From an uncultured Oxalobacteraceae bacterium (GTDB lineage Bacteria > Pseudomonadota > Gammaproteobacteria > Burkholderiales > Burkholderiaceae_D): a stretch of 64,000 bases of DNA. The position numbers and the translations under genes are program-made. The notes below the pieces were generated by a model, which saw only the letters and a program-made list of their open reading frames with translations, was not told the DNA's origin and made no database searches. Each line of letters opens with the position of its first letter. The stretch's first letter is position 1. The stretch covers positions 1-64,000 of the forward strand of contig CAIOYD010000057.1 in NCBI GenBank assembly GCA_903862415.1, in the 5' to 3' direction. This document shows, piece by piece, positions 1 to 11,215 of this stretch.

Positions 1-110
1 ACAAAGTAATAATTAAATTGTTAGAAAGCAAGCGGCAAATTCAATAACTCATTTACTCAAAAACGTTTATACTTTTTCATTTGGATATTATTGATAATTG
101 AGGGCTTGCA

Positions 111-326
111 ATGAGTACGAAGACCAGCGAATCTGGAGTGGCGACCAGCATGCCGAGCGTGAATCAGCTGAAAACAATGAAAGATCCGGAAGTCGTTCTG
201 GTCAGAATCAACGCGCAAATAACCGAGAAGCAGCATCAAAAAATTAAGATTCATGCAACAAAAAACAATAAAACTGTTCGTGAGTTAATCGGTGAATTTA
301 TTGATGGACTGCCAGATGTGGGCTAA
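111..326 (+). CDS. Small hypothetical protein, possibly ribbon-helix-helix-like
   Basis: 71-aa ORF with a Lys-rich C-terminal half (RINAQITEKQHQKIKIHATKNNKTVRELIGEF) resembling RHH DNA-binding proteins. Confidence 0.4.
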   Translation: MSTKTSESGVATSMPSVNQLKTMKDPEVVLVRINAQITEKQHQKIKIHATKNNKTVRELIGEFIDGLPDVG

Positions 327-628
327 ATTAGCCTTTTAAATGAACTCTTGATAAGTCGGTAGCATTTATGCCGGTTGTGCATATTCACATTTCAAACGAC
401 CCACCAACCGGCATCGGACACCAACCACCACCTTGAACAATCGTTTTTTCTAAATGGGACTAATTTCCATCAAAAAGATTGTTATTGATCGGCGAGTGTC
501 TGGCCAGTAACCGCGGATTGTGTTGAAAAACTCGATCTTAAAAAATTCTTCTCCCTTCCAGGCGTGGAAGATTTTTTAAATTTTCCGGATAAAATTACTT
601 AATAGTAATTCTTACTCGTATTCGGGCT

Positions 629-1486
629 TTATGCCATCGCTATTTGCTCCTTTTTCGCATTTTTCATCGTCCATTTGGCCATTTTTCGTAAATTTTGCGT
701 GGTTGCCGCCAATAGGAATTCATCCTGTGCACCAGAAATCCCCCTCAGTCTCAGGCGATCTAGCTTCATTATTTTCTTAAGGTGCGCAAAAAGCATTTCT
801 ACCTTTTTACGTTCACATCGAGATATTGCATATTCTGCGGTAGTTCGTATTTGCCGTGCTACGTCGCGAGCCGCCTCATGAACACTGCGTACGATTTTTC
901 GTATCGGTGTGTGAGGACAGCATTTATTTTTGTTGGGGCATTCGGCGCAATCACGTTGACTCGATCGATAAATGATTGTGTCCGCTTTGGTAATATGACT
1001 GCGCTCATTTTTAAAAGGGCGCCAGTTCTTGCGAAGTGCTTTCCCTTCAGGACAACGATATTCATCTGCAGATTCATTCCATTTAAAATCGTTGCTGGAT
1101 AATGTGTCGTCGGTGCGATTGGTCTTATCTATAACGGGGATATGTGGCGCGATATTTTTTTTATCCACCAACCAGCCCAGTAATGCTGCGGCACCGTAAG
1201 CCGTGTCGCCCACTATCTTCTTAGGTTTGATATTAAAACGTTCTTCGACTCGATCAATCATCGTTTTGGTAGAGCCAACTTCTTGTGAAAGAGTAGATGG
1301 CGTGGCTTCGACGTCCATTATGATGCCTGCGCGCAGATCAATTAAATAGTTAGTCGAGTACGAATAAAACGCTTTGCCACCTGCCGCCGACGTAAAGCGG
1401 GAAGCTGGATCGGTTAATGAAAAACATATATAATTTACATTAAACCCATTTTGGCGACAAATAATTTTGTCATATTTCAGACACAT
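629..1486 (-). pseudogene. IS1182-family transposase, C-terminal remnant (N-terminal part missing)
   Basis: DDE-type C-terminal motifs GDTAYGAAALLGWLV, DEYRCPEGKALR, RKKVEMLFAHLKKIMKLDRLRLRG; homology starts abruptly near 'FSLTDPASRF'. Confidence 0.8.
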
Positions 1487-1726
1487 TTGCCAAAATCAGA
1501 TAGTAGAGAAAATACTTTCTTGAGACTCTTGGTTCCGGCTGAGTGGGTTGGCGCACCAGTCCAATTTCATGCGCAGTAGTAAAAATTCGTTTGGCGGGTG
1601 ATATCCATTGCTGACCAATGTGTAAGTTCTACTACATAGACAACGAGCGCCGAAGTGGGCGGAAGTTCCTGATTTTAACCAGAACGATTAAGAAATCTAT
1701 CAAGCAGTGCCATAGGAGAGGTAGAC

Positions 1727-3457
1727 ATGAATTTTACTAAAAAAATAATTTGCTGTTGTATTTTTGCGCAATTTGGTTGCCATGCCTTGCAGGCCAGCGC
1801 CGTTGATTACACCGTGGGTGATTTGAATATTTCGTGGGATAGTCAGGTGATCGCCGGGAGCGGAATTCGTACTGACGCACCATCTTGTTCTTTGGTCGGC
1901 GGCCCGCCCGGAACCGCTGGTTGCAGTGGAGTCGGCAATGCCGCGCAATGGGGAAATGGATCTTTGGGTGATCTGAACTACAAAAAATGGCAACCTTACA
2001 GCGCGTATCTGAAGGGCACCACGGAGCTGCTTATTTCAGATCAGGACGGGTATAAGTTCATGCTTCGGGATACCTTTATTTATGACCAAGGAGCCGCAAA
2101 TTCGATAGTTCCCCTTGATCACAGCGCTAAATCTACTGTCGCTCCTAACAATCAGTTATTGGATTTATGGATTAGTAAGAGCTATTCAATTGATGGCCAG
2201 TCCGGGCATGTACGATTCGGTAATCAGGTATTGAACTGGGGTGAAAGTTATTTTGCTGTGGGTGGTCTGAACGCCACTAATTCACTCGATATTCAAAAAC
2301 TCAACACGCCAGGTGTTCAGGTAAAAGAGGCTGTCCTGCCATCGCCGATGCTCAGTATTGCTCAAGGGCTTGGCAACGGATTCAATCTTGAAACTTACTA
2401 CCAGTTGTACTGGAATCATGACAGATTTCCGGCCGTCGGTACCTATTGGTCGACATCGAATCAGCTGGGTGCGGGGGCAATTCCGGCCTATACCAATTCA
2501 AGTAATTACAATATCAGTTCTTACCCAGGTGATCCGACCGCTCTGGTCACCACCTACGCCCCGACTAAAAATGCGCGTAATAGCGGCGAGTACGGATTCA
2601 ATCTGCATTACAAGCCACAATCTTCCGCGCTGGATCTGGGCCTGTATATGGAAAATTACCATGACAAAATGCCTGTTTCCGGATATGACGCTGTCTCGGG
2701 TAAGAATTACCAACAATATCTGGAAGACCGTAAAGTCTACGGTTTAAGCGCCAATTTGCCGGTTGGAGATTTTGCAGTAGGTGCCGAGATATCTTACCGC
2801 CCACGGGATGCCGTCGCCCTGACGGGATGTTTTGCAGGGACCGGTAATGTTCTCAACGCCAATGCCAGTACCTATGCCGGATCATGTCAGCAATGGAAGG
2901 ATATGGACAAGATCCAGACTGACGTAGTTGGTCAGCTCAATATGCAACCCAGCGACTACCCGATATTGAAAAAATTGGGTGCTGACTTTGCCGTGTTCAC
3001 CATTGAAGGCACCATGGTTACTTATCCAGGTGTGACCACAAATGGGTTAGTCAATAGCACGCAAGGTGGAACAAGTGTCGTGCAGGGTTATGCCGCTGGA
3101 TACGGCGCATGGCTCTCAGGTACAAATGCCGCCAACCAGATCGTCGCCTCAAAAGGTTCGAGTAATTCGGAAGGCATGACTGTCGATTTTAACTGGACTT
3201 ACGATGGCACTTTGGTTCCCGGTTGGCAGGTTAATCCCGGTGTGACGTTCTTTGCCGCTGTGCACGGGGATACACCAAATCCGCTAGGTCAGTATTTGCA
3301 GGGAGCCAAATCTCTGAATTTCTATACCTATTTCAATCAAAACCCCAGTGTATGGCAGGCCGGGGTTAACTTCACCTACTTCTTTGGTGGCAATGCGGTC
3401 TCCCAGCCCTACAGCGATCGCAGCAATATCGGTGTATTCGTGACCAGAAATTTCTGA
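1727..3457 (+). CDS. DUF1302 family outer-membrane-like protein
   Basis: Signal peptide; VRFGNQVLNWGESYF motif; C-terminal aromatic residue (RNF); sits next to DUF1329 and RND genes. Confidence 0.8.
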   Translation: MNFTKKIICCCIFAQFGCHALQASAVDYTVGDLNISWDSQVIAGSGIRTDAPSCSLVGGPPGTAGCSGVGNAAQWGNGSLGDLNYKKWQPYSAYLKGTTELLISDQDGYKFMLRDTFIYDQGAANSIVPLDHSAKSTVAPNNQLLDLWISKSYSIDGQSGHVRFGNQVLNWGESYFAVGGLNATNSLDIQKLNTPGVQVKEAVLPSPMLSIAQGLGNGFNLETYYQLYWNHDRFPAVGTYWSTSNQLGAGAIPAYTNSSNYNISSYPGDPTALVTTYAPTKNARNSGEYGFNLHYKPQSSALDLGLYMENYHDKMPVSGYDAVSGKNYQQYLEDRKVYGLSANLPVGDFAVGAEISYRPRDAVALTGCFAGTGNVLNANASTYAGSCQQWKDMDKIQTDVVGQLNMQPSDYPILKKLGADFAVFTIEGTMVTYPGVTTNGLVNSTQGGTSVVQGYAAGYGAWLSGTNAANQIVASKGSSNSEGMTVDFNWTYDGTLVPGWQVNPGVTFFAAVHGDTPNPLGQYLQGAKSLNFYTYFNQNPSVWQAGVNFTYFFGGNAVSQPYSDRSNIGVFVTRNF

Positions 3458-3535
3458 TTCAACTTCTTAGAGAAGGTGCAGCCGACTACGGTTGGCTGTG
3501 CTTCTTGCACCAGTTCAAATGGAGTAAAGTAAATC

Positions 3536-5920
3536 GTGTCAAATTTAAGCAAACTGTCAACGGGTGTTAGCTGGATTGAGAATATTCTCTTTAGTCACCG
3601 ATATAAAGTCATGGCAGTTTTTATTGCCGTTACTGCCGTCATGGCATATTTTGCGATGCAGCTGCGCATGGACGCTGGATTTGAAAAACAGATTCCAGTC
3701 GGTCATGAATATACAAAAACGTATTCACAGTATAAACAGGATCTGTTTGGCGCAAATCGCCTTACTGTCGTCGTTAAAGCGCGTAAAGGAACCATCTGGA
3801 CACCGGCTCGTCTGGATCGGTTGTATCAGGTCACCAAGGCAGTGCAATATCTGTCCAATGTTGATCGTCTGGGTGTTCAATCATTATGGACACCGAATTC
3901 ATATGTCAATGAAATTACTGAAGAAGGGTTTCGGGCAGATCCGATTATTTCAGGAACGGTGACGCCTAAAGCACTGACTCCCGAGTTAATTGCGACCATA
4001 CGTCAATCGACTATTCGCGGCGGCTATCTTGGAACGCTGGTGGCACGAGACGAATCGAGTGCGATGATTACTGCCGACCTGGATGAGCAGGATGCTAACG
4101 GACAAAAACTGGATTACGTTCAGTTTAACCATACTCTGGAAGAAAAAATCCGCAAACCATTTGAGGATGCGGATGTGCAAATCGAAATCGTTGGTTTTGC
4201 CAAGCAGATTGGCGACATTGCCGATGGTGCTTCCAGCGTCCTGCGTTTTTGTTGCGTTGCCCTGTTGCTGACTGCACTGGCCGTGTATTGGTATTGCCGT
4301 TCTTTGCCGTTCACGATACTCCCGATCGTGTGCTCTCTGACCTCTTTAATTTGGCAGTTCGGTGCATTACGCATTCTTGGTTTTAGTCTGGATCCGCTGG
4401 GCGTGCTGGTGCCATTCTTAATTTTTTCCATTGGTGTATCTCACGGCGTTCAGCAGATTAATTTCATCACCCGTGAATTATCTGCCGGGAAAACATATAT
4501 GGAAGCCGCCCGCGGAAGCTTTTCCGGCCTGCTAATACCTGGAACATTAGCGCTCAGTACCGCATTTGTATCGTTCATTACTTTGCTGCTGATCCCCATT
4601 CCCATGGTGCGCGAACTCTCGATTACGGCTTCCCTCGGTGTGGGTTTTAAAATAATAACGAATCTTATTATGTTGCCGTTGGCCGCATCGATGTTCAGTT
4701 TTGGCAGAAATTACAAAAAAACTGCCGATACCCAGAAAAAGGGTGGCGCCTCACGTTCAAAATGGTTGCGCACACTGTCACACGTTGCAGAGCCGCGCAA
4801 TGCAATGCTGACTCTGTTGATTGCGGGTGTTGTGTTTGTCTTTGCTGCATGGCAGAGCCGGGATCGCGTGATTGGTACCCTGCAGCCAGGCGTGCCTGAA
4901 TTGCGTGAAAGTTCGCGATTTAATCTGGATGCCGTTGAAATTGCCGGTAGCTACGATGTCGGTCTGGACTGGCTGTCTATTGTGTTTGAAACACCTGCTG
5001 ATGCCTGTACTGATGCCAGGGTTGGATTGTTTGAAGATGATTTCGCTACTTCCATGCGTGGAGTGGGGGGCGTGGTTTCAGTGGCATCGTACCCAGGGAT
5101 GCTGCGCAGTTACAACGAAGGGTATAACGAGGGCAATCCCAAAATGTTCGTGGTGCCGATTGATCCGGCGAACTACGGCGGGTTGAGTGCTGAAATCGGG
5201 CGCGTGCATGGCTATGTCAATAAAAAATGCACCATGACTGCCACCCATCTTTATCTGACCGATCATAAGGCAACCACCATTAATCGTGTCATTGATGCCG
5301 TCAAAGCATTCCGTGATGCCAATCCTGAAAAAGATATAAAAATCCGGCTGGCTGCTGGCAATGCAGGTGTGTTGGCGGCCATTAATGATGAAGTTGAAAA
5401 GTCAGAATTGCCGATGATGTTTTATGTCTATGCGTCGATTATCTGCTTTGTGTTTTTAGCTTACCGTGATTTTAGAGCCGTCATCAGCTGCTGCGCGCCG
5501 CTCACCATTGCCACCTTTATCGGATACTGGTTTATGAAAGAGCTGCACATCGGATTAACTGTGGCGACCTTACCGGTCATGGTGCTGGCCGTTGGTATCG
5601 GTGTGGATTATGCGTTTTATATTTACAACCGACTGCAATATTACATGTCGACTGGTATTGCGGTAGTCAAGGCAGTAGAGCAATCCATCGAAGACGTCGG
5701 AGTGGCCACGATATTTACGGCAATTACACTGTCACTGGGTGTGGCAACCTGGAGTTTTTCCAGCCTAAAGTTCCAGGCCGATATGGGGATACTGCTGGCG
5801 TTTATGTTCATCGTGAATCTGGTGATGGCCATGACTGTTCTGCCGGCATTGGTGGTGATATTGGAAAGAGCGTTTCCGAGAAAAAAACCGGTGACCGTAT
5901 CTTCTGTAATGAGTCATTAA
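3536..5920 (+). CDS. RND superfamily exporter (MMPL-like)
   Basis: 794 aa; two blocks of TM helices and large periplasmic loops; GVGVDYAFYIYNRLQ-type motif. Confidence 0.85.
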   Translation: MSNLSKLSTGVSWIENILFSHRYKVMAVFIAVTAVMAYFAMQLRMDAGFEKQIPVGHEYTKTYSQYKQDLFGANRLTVVVKARKGTIWTPARLDRLYQVTKAVQYLSNVDRLGVQSLWTPNSYVNEITEEGFRADPIISGTVTPKALTPELIATIRQSTIRGGYLGTLVARDESSAMITADLDEQDANGQKLDYVQFNHTLEEKIRKPFEDADVQIEIVGFAKQIGDIADGASSVLRFCCVALLLTALAVYWYCRSLPFTILPIVCSLTSLIWQFGALRILGFSLDPLGVLVPFLIFSIGVSHGVQQINFITRELSAGKTYMEAARGSFSGLLIPGTLALSTAFVSFITLLLIPIPMVRELSITASLGVGFKIITNLIMLPLAASMFSFGRNYKKTADTQKKGGASRSKWLRTLSHVAEPRNAMLTLLIAGVVFVFAAWQSRDRVIGTLQPGVPELRESSRFNLDAVEIAGSYDVGLDWLSIVFETPADACTDARVGLFEDDFATSMRGVGGVVSVASYPGMLRSYNEGYNEGNPKMFVVPIDPANYGGLSAEIGRVHGYVNKKCTMTATHLYLTDHKATTINRVIDAVKAFRDANPEKDIKIRLAAGNAGVLAAINDEVEKSELPMMFYVYASIICFVFLAYRDFRAVISCCAPLTIATFIGYWFMKELHIGLTVATLPVMVLAVGIGVDYAFYIYNRLQYYMSTGIAVVKAVEQSIEDVGVATIFTAITLSLGVATWSFSSLKFQADMGILLAFMFIVNLVMAMTVLPALVVILERAFPRKKPVTVSSVMSH

Positions 5921-5935
5921 TTGGAGTGGTTAGCG

Positions 5936-6895
5936 ATGTTTAAAATGTATTTATCGGCATTACTTTTGATTCTGTTGGCCAATACTGCATGTGCGCAAAA
6001 TGAGTCGAAAAATATTGTTCCGAAAGCGGCTAAAGTCTGGAACAAACCAGCAGGCATGATGCTAGTGGATATTACTCGAGCCGGGAACCGCCTGGTTGCC
6101 GTAGGCGAGCATGGCGTGGTCATACTTTCGGACGATGGCGGCAAGACGTTCCGGCAAGCCAAAACTATGCCGGTCGACAGTACCTTAACGGCAGTCACAT
6201 TTACCGACGCCAAAAACGGCTGGGCGGTAGGGCATTGGGGTGTGATCGTCATGACGGACAATGGCGGCGAAACATGGCAGTTGCAACATGTTGATTCGTC
6301 GGTGGATCAGCCGCTGTTTTCAGTGGCATTCAAAGACGCCAATGAAGGCTGGGCTGTGGGGCTGTGGTCAATGTTGCTGCATACCAAAGACGGTGGCAAG
6401 AACTGGGTGGTCGAGCATCTTCAGGCACCGGTCGGCAGCACAACGGCCGACAAAAATCTCAATAAGATTTTTATGGATCGTAATGGAATTATTTATATAG
6501 CAGGTGAGTCAGGCATTGTTTTGCGTTCCACCGACAACGGCGTGAACTGGGTTTATCTCAATACCGGTTACGTAGGTTCTTTCTGGACCGGACTGGTGGC
6601 CGATAACGGAGCTATTTACGTCGCCGGTTTACGCGGCAGCCTGTACCGCAGCGAGGACGGCGGATCAAGTTGGAAGTCGCTGGAATCAGGTTCCAAAGCG
6701 TCGATAACCGGCTTGACTGAAAACGACAAAAAGTTGGCGGGCGTAGCTCTTGATGGTTATTCCTTTAGTGGCAATATTGAGGCATCGGCGTTTGTCTCGA
6801 CTCAAAGCGCTACTCGCTCATCCTACACAGGGTTGGTTGCAAACAATAATGGACAATTTGTTATCGTGTCCAAGGAAGGTATTGTTTTGAAGTAG
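5936..6895 (+). CDS. YCF48-like beta-propeller protein (exported)
   Basis: Repeated 'GWAVGHWG...TDNGGETW' / 'SEDGGSSWKS' BNR/YCF48-type repeats; signal peptide. Confidence 0.8.
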   Translation: MFKMYLSALLLILLANTACAQNESKNIVPKAAKVWNKPAGMMLVDITRAGNRLVAVGEHGVVILSDDGGKTFRQAKTMPVDSTLTAVTFTDAKNGWAVGHWGVIVMTDNGGETWQLQHVDSSVDQPLFSVAFKDANEGWAVGLWSMLLHTKDGGKNWVVEHLQAPVGSTTADKNLNKIFMDRNGIIYIAGESGIVLRSTDNGVNWVYLNTGYVGSFWTGLVADNGAIYVAGLRGSLYRSEDGGSSWKSLESGSKASITGLTENDKKLAGVALDGYSFSGNIEASAFVSTQSATRSSYTGLVANNNGQFVIVSKEGIVLK

Positions 6896-6945
6896 CAAGT
6901 ATTTATTCTGAAAATGAATTTGGAATTTAACAGGAGAGGTAAAAA

Positions 6946-8277
6946 ATGAGTTATACAAAAAGGCTAAAAGAGACAGCCGTTTTTCTTGTCGCATCCGCTG
7001 TTGTCGGATGTGCATTTGCAGCGGACGCACCGATTCCACCTAATGAAGGCGCAAGCACACCGCTGCCTGGATACAGTTACGGCAAAGTCCGGCAGGATTT
7101 TTATAAATATAAAAATGAAAAACCGCTGCTGACCATTACTGCTGACAATATGAAGGATCATCTCGATCATCTTTCGCCAGGTGCGATTGCCATGATCAAG
7201 GCCAGACCCGGATATACGATGAATGTGTATCCCACGCACCGCAATTGCGTGGTGCCGGATTGGGTTGCTGCCAACACCAAAGCCAATGCTACCGAAGGCA
7301 AGTTAGACCCGACAGGAAATTATCTGGTGAGTGCCAAGTTACCAGGCACTCCTTTCCCGGTACCGAAGAGCGGTGCCGAAGCCATGTGGAATTATCTGAC
7401 GCATTATCGCGGCGTGGGTTATATCTATCCGAAAGTAGTCACTGCCGCGTCACCAGCGCCGGGACAGACCACTTGGATTGAACCGGTTGAAGAGCCGTGG
7501 ACGCAATATTATCCCTGGGGTAAAAAGGGAGTGTCGACTCCCCAATCGGCCAATGACATTCTGTACTTTATTTACTATGGCTACACGCAGCCGACAGCAT
7601 TTGCCGGTCAAGGAGCCAATCAGGCCTACCATTTTTCAGAAAAAGTCGTCGAGACATCCTACTACTTCCCCGGTCAGCGCAGGGTAAGACGTTTGCCCGC
7701 CTACAACTACGATACGCCGCAAATCGGTTTTGAGAATAATTACACACAAGACGATATTTACATGTTTACCGGTGCGATCGACCGCTACGACTGGAAAATT
7801 GTCGGCCACAAAGATTATTACGTGCCTTACAACGAATTCGGCATGTACCGTTTTGACACGCCGTACCACAGCGTTATGAAAAACAACTTTATCAGTGCAG
7901 AAAACCGGCGCTATGAGTTGCATACCGTTTTACAGGTAGAGGGAACCGTTAAAGCCGGCGCGCGGAATATTTCTGAAAAACGCGTACTGTATCTCGATGA
8001 AGACAGCTGGAATGCCTTAAGTGGTGAAGATTACGATGGTCAAGGCAAGTTGTGGAAATCGCGTGAAGGTTTTATGTTGCCAGTGTGGGAATTGGGCAGT
8101 GCCTGCGATTCTCCTGCGATGGTGAACTACAACTTGTCCAATGGTCGTTATGTGCATGATGGTGGCATTACTGGTCAGGGAAAAGATATTAAATGGTTTG
8201 CCGAAGCGGGCGATAACGTGATTTTTACTGAAGATTACTATTCATCGTCATCGCTGCGCAGCAGAAGCGAACGTTAA
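6946..8277 (+). CDS. DUF1329 domain-containing protein
   Basis: 443 aa, signal peptide, typical DUF1329 YPWGKKG / RRVRRLPAYNYDTPQ / YDWKIVGHKD motifs. Confidence 0.8.
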   Translation: MSYTKRLKETAVFLVASAVVGCAFAADAPIPPNEGASTPLPGYSYGKVRQDFYKYKNEKPLLTITADNMKDHLDHLSPGAIAMIKARPGYTMNVYPTHRNCVVPDWVAANTKANATEGKLDPTGNYLVSAKLPGTPFPVPKSGAEAMWNYLTHYRGVGYIYPKVVTAASPAPGQTTWIEPVEEPWTQYYPWGKKGVSTPQSANDILYFIYYGYTQPTAFAGQGANQAYHFSEKVVETSYYFPGQRRVRRLPAYNYDTPQIGFENNYTQDDIYMFTGAIDRYDWKIVGHKDYYVPYNEFGMYRFDTPYHSVMKNNFISAENRRYELHTVLQVEGTVKAGARNISEKRVLYLDEDSWNALSGEDYDGQGKLWKSREGFMLPVWELGSACDSPAMVNYNLSNGRYVHDGGITGQGKDIKWFAEAGDNVIFTEDYYSSSSLRSRSER

Positions 8278-8322
8278 TTATTGTGTGGTACGAACTGCGC
8301 AGAGTAAGTTTTTTATTTTGCG

Positions 8323-8360
8323 CACCGTCATTCCTGTGGATGTAGGTGGGAATGACGGTG
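8323..8360. terminator. Perfect 12-bp stem hairpin CACCGTCATTCC...GGAATGACGGTG downstream of the DUF1329 gene
   Basis: Inverted arms 8323-8334 and 8349-8360 read directly. Confidence 0.6.
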
Positions 8361-8565
8361 ATGGAATTCGTGGTTGATTATTTTTTAGTAGGCATTTCAA
8401 GGAGGACTTCAGACCTTAAATTTTCCAACTAGCTTTTGGTTTAAATGTTCGCATGTAAATCCAGCACAACTGTTTTGTGGGGGATATGGATTTCAGGCTA
8501 AAACATTGCATCCTGTTTTAATAAATTACTCTTTTTAAAAAATATACTAAACGAGTGAGCATTAT

Positions 8566-9591
8566 ATGGACTTGCCCCATCACAGCGCCGCTTCCAGTCG
8601 AGGCAGGCCGACTACCAAGGCTTTGCCTTCAGTAGATCAAACCAGACGCGTCGTCACATCTAGTGATGCGGACGACCATGCCAGAAATCTTAGTAGCTGG
8701 AACCAGAGATACGACCAGTTTTCCCCAGGAACATTCGTTGGCCAGATTGCTGAATTATGGTTGCCCGATACTCAGCTGTATCTGGAAACTACCAGTCAGG
8801 TTTTACATCAGTCATGCTCTTCCTGGGTCAATTCCCTGTGGTTTGGAATTCCGGTTCTGAAAGGTGAAAACGCCTACATTGGCAATCAGCAGATCCCCGA
8901 TGCCGCCCTGGCTATGAAGCGCGGTGGTGCTGATTTCAAGTTGGTCACACCGGCCAATTTTCAAATTTTAGGCATCTCGATAGACGAACATATCTTCACC
9001 CGCTATCTGCAGGAAATCGAGCACATTGATCGCTTTAATGTATTGGATAAAAGCGAAGTATTGCAGGTGGATATGGAGAGAAAACGGGAAGTGGTAAGCG
9101 AACTCAACCGCATTTTATTTGAAAACAATGTATTGCCGACGGAAGATGCGTTGCATCTGTCGGCCTCATTGCAGGATCAGATTCTGATGGCGATTGTACC
9201 GTTGTTGGTGTCGGCAACCGTGCCGGAAGACCGGTCATCCTGCAAGCAGTTGAACCGTATGCGCATTGTTGAAAAAATGCGCGAATATTATCTACAGCAT
9301 ATCGACGAAGAAATCAGCATTCCTGATTTTTGTCGTTATCTTAAAGTCAGCCGACGCACTCTTCAATATTGCACTGAAGATGTGGTGGGCATGTCGCCGG
9401 CTGCATTCATCCGTTGTTTGCGGCTCAACAGTGTCCGGCGCGAGTTGTTCTTTGGTGACCGCGACACACACATCACCGATGTGGCCATGTCTTGGGGTTT
9501 TTGGCATCTGAGTCAGTTCGCGGCTCATTACCGAAAACTGTTTGACATGCTGCCGTCCGAAACCTTGAATCACGCTAAAAAGTGTTATTGA
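8566..9591 (+). CDS. eutR: AraC-family regulator, EutR-like
   Basis: C-terminal AraC HTH (ISIPDFCRYLKVSRRTLQYCTEDVVGMSPAAFIRCLRLNSVRREL...WGFWHLSQFAAHYRKLF) directly upstream of the eut genes. Confidence 0.85.
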   Translation: MDLPHHSAASSRGRPTTKALPSVDQTRRVVTSSDADDHARNLSSWNQRYDQFSPGTFVGQIAELWLPDTQLYLETTSQVLHQSCSSWVNSLWFGIPVLKGENAYIGNQQIPDAALAMKRGGADFKLVTPANFQILGISIDEHIFTRYLQEIEHIDRFNVLDKSEVLQVDMERKREVVSELNRILFENNVLPTEDALHLSASLQDQILMAIVPLLVSATVPEDRSSCKQLNRMRIVEKMREYYLQHIDEEISIPDFCRYLKVSRRTLQYCTEDVVGMSPAAFIRCLRLNSVRRELFFGDRDTHITDVAMSWGFWHLSQFAAHYRKLFDMLPSETLNHAKKCY

Positions 9592-9761
9592 AATAACGCG
9601 TATTTTGTTATGCGCGTTGTGTCAATTCAACCCATTCTTGAAGAAATTAATCAATTAATAGAGTGTTTGCCATTTTCAGATAGCGACGGCTATCTGATTC
9701 GACAATACTCATTCGACGAATTAACCATCTGCGCCGGAATTGAGTTTTAAAAAATAGGAAA

Positions 9762-9781
9762 CCCGGGAGCAGGTGCCCGGG
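9762..9781. promoter_or_regulatory. GC-rich hairpin CCCGGG-AGCAGGTG-CCCGGG in the leader of the permease gene
   Basis: Perfect 6-bp inverted repeat 26 bp upstream of the permease ATG. Confidence 0.4.
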
Positions 9782-9806
9782 ATACAGAAAAGAGTGGAGA
9801 CAAACG

Positions 9807-11204
9807 ATGAGTAGTCAGCAGGCAGGAACAGCAAATCACGGTGAATTGAAACGTACGCTAACGACGCTTCAGCTTTGGGGTATCGCAGTCGGCCTGGTGA
9901 TCTCGGGTGAATATTTTGGCTGGAGTTACGGTTGGGCTGCAGCAGGTACGCTCGGGTTTGTGGTGACCTCAGTTTTTGTTGCGGCGATGTACTCCACATT
10001 TATTTTCAGTTTTACCGAGTTGACTACTTCCATTCCACATGCCGGTGGTCCGTTTGCGTATGCCAAACGCGCCTTTGGCCCGGTAGGTGGTTATATTGCC
10101 GGCGCATCGACTCTGGTTGAATTCGTCTTCGCACCGCCAGCCATTGCACTAGCCATCGGCGCTTATCTGCATATTCAATTTCCGGGACTTGATCCTAAAA
10201 ATGCGGCACTGGGTGCGTACATCGTTTTCATGGGTCTCAATATCGTCGGCGTGGCACTTGCCGCGACGTTTGAGTTGGTGGTGACGCTGCTTGCAATATT
10301 TGAATTACTAGTGTTTATGGGTGTTGTTTCGCCCGGGTTTTCATTAGCCAATTTTGTTAAAGGTGGCTGGGCTGGTCAAGATCATTTCAGTCTGTCGTCG
10401 ATACCGGGAATTTTTGCCGCGATCCCGTTTGCGATCTGGTTCTTTCTGGCCATTGAAGGTGTGGCGATGGCGGCTGAAGAAGCTAAAGAACCGAAGCGTT
10501 CGATTCCGATTGCCTATGTGACCGGCATTCTGACCTTGTTGCTGCTGGCCATAGGCGTCATGGTGTTTGCCGGTGCAGCCGGTGACTGGACCAAACTGGC
10601 CAACATCAATGATCCATTACCTCAGGCGATGAAATATATCGTCGGTGAAAATAGCAGCTGGTTACATATGCTGGTGTGGATAGGTCTGTTCGGCCTGATC
10701 GCATCGTTCCACGGCATTATTCTGGGTTATTCACGTCAGATTTTTTCCTTGGCCCGAGCAGGTTATCTGCCGCACTATTTCGCTAAAGTTCATCCGCGCT
10801 TCAACACGCCGCACCGGGCCATTTTGGCTGGCGGTGTGGTCGGGATCGCGGCTATTTACAGTGATGAATTAATCACACTTGGTGGTCAGACTCTGACAGC
10901 CAATATCGTCACCATGTCGGTATTTGGCGCCATCGTAATGTACATCATCAGCATGCTGTCGCTGTTCAAATTACGGCGCACGGAACCGGATATGGAGCGC
11001 GCCTATAAAACCCCTTTTTATCCATACTTCCCGGCGTTTGCCTTGTTCGGCGCACTGGTTTGTCTGGCTACGATGATTTATTTTAATGTGTTGATGGCAG
11101 CCATTTTCTGCGGATTTTTGTTGCTCGGTTATGGGTATTTTCATACCACCAGACACCAGCGCGCCATGGCCGCACCGGACGCCCTCACTGACGCTGCCAT
11201 TTAA
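9807..11204 (+). CDS. APC-family ethanolamine permease
   Basis: 465 aa, about 12 [53 protein letters not shown] motifs. Confidence 0.9.
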   Translation: MSSQQAGTANHGELKRTLTTLQLWGIAVGLVISGEYFGWSYGWAAAGTLGFVVTSVFVAAMYSTFIFSFTELTTSIPHAGGPFAYAKRAFGPVGGYIAGASTLVEFVFAPPAIALAIGAYLHIQFPGLDPKNAALGAYIVFMGLNIVGVALAATFELVVTLLAIFELLVFMGVVSPGFSLANFVKGGWAGQDHFSLSSIPGIFAAIPFAIWFFLAIEGVAMAAEEAKEPKRSIPIAYVTGILTLLLLAIGVMVFAGAAGDWTKLANINDPLPQAMKYIVGENSSWLHMLVWIGLFGLIASFHGIILGYSRQIFSLARAGYLPHYFAKVHPRFNTPHRAILAGGVVGIAAIYSDELITLGGQTLTANIVTMSVFGAIVMYIISMLSLFKLRRTEPDMERAYKTPFYPYFPAFALFGALVCLATMIYFNVLMAAIFCGFLLLGYGYFHTTRHQRAMAAPDALTDAAI

Positions 11205-11215
11205 AAGGTCTGAAC

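Noticed and set aside
8280-9806. Cobalamin riboswitch upstream of the eut operon
   Set aside because: I looked for the conserved B12-box-like core before eutR and the permease and could not see it; EutR presumably provides AdoCbl/ethanolamine sensing. An Infernal search would be decisive.
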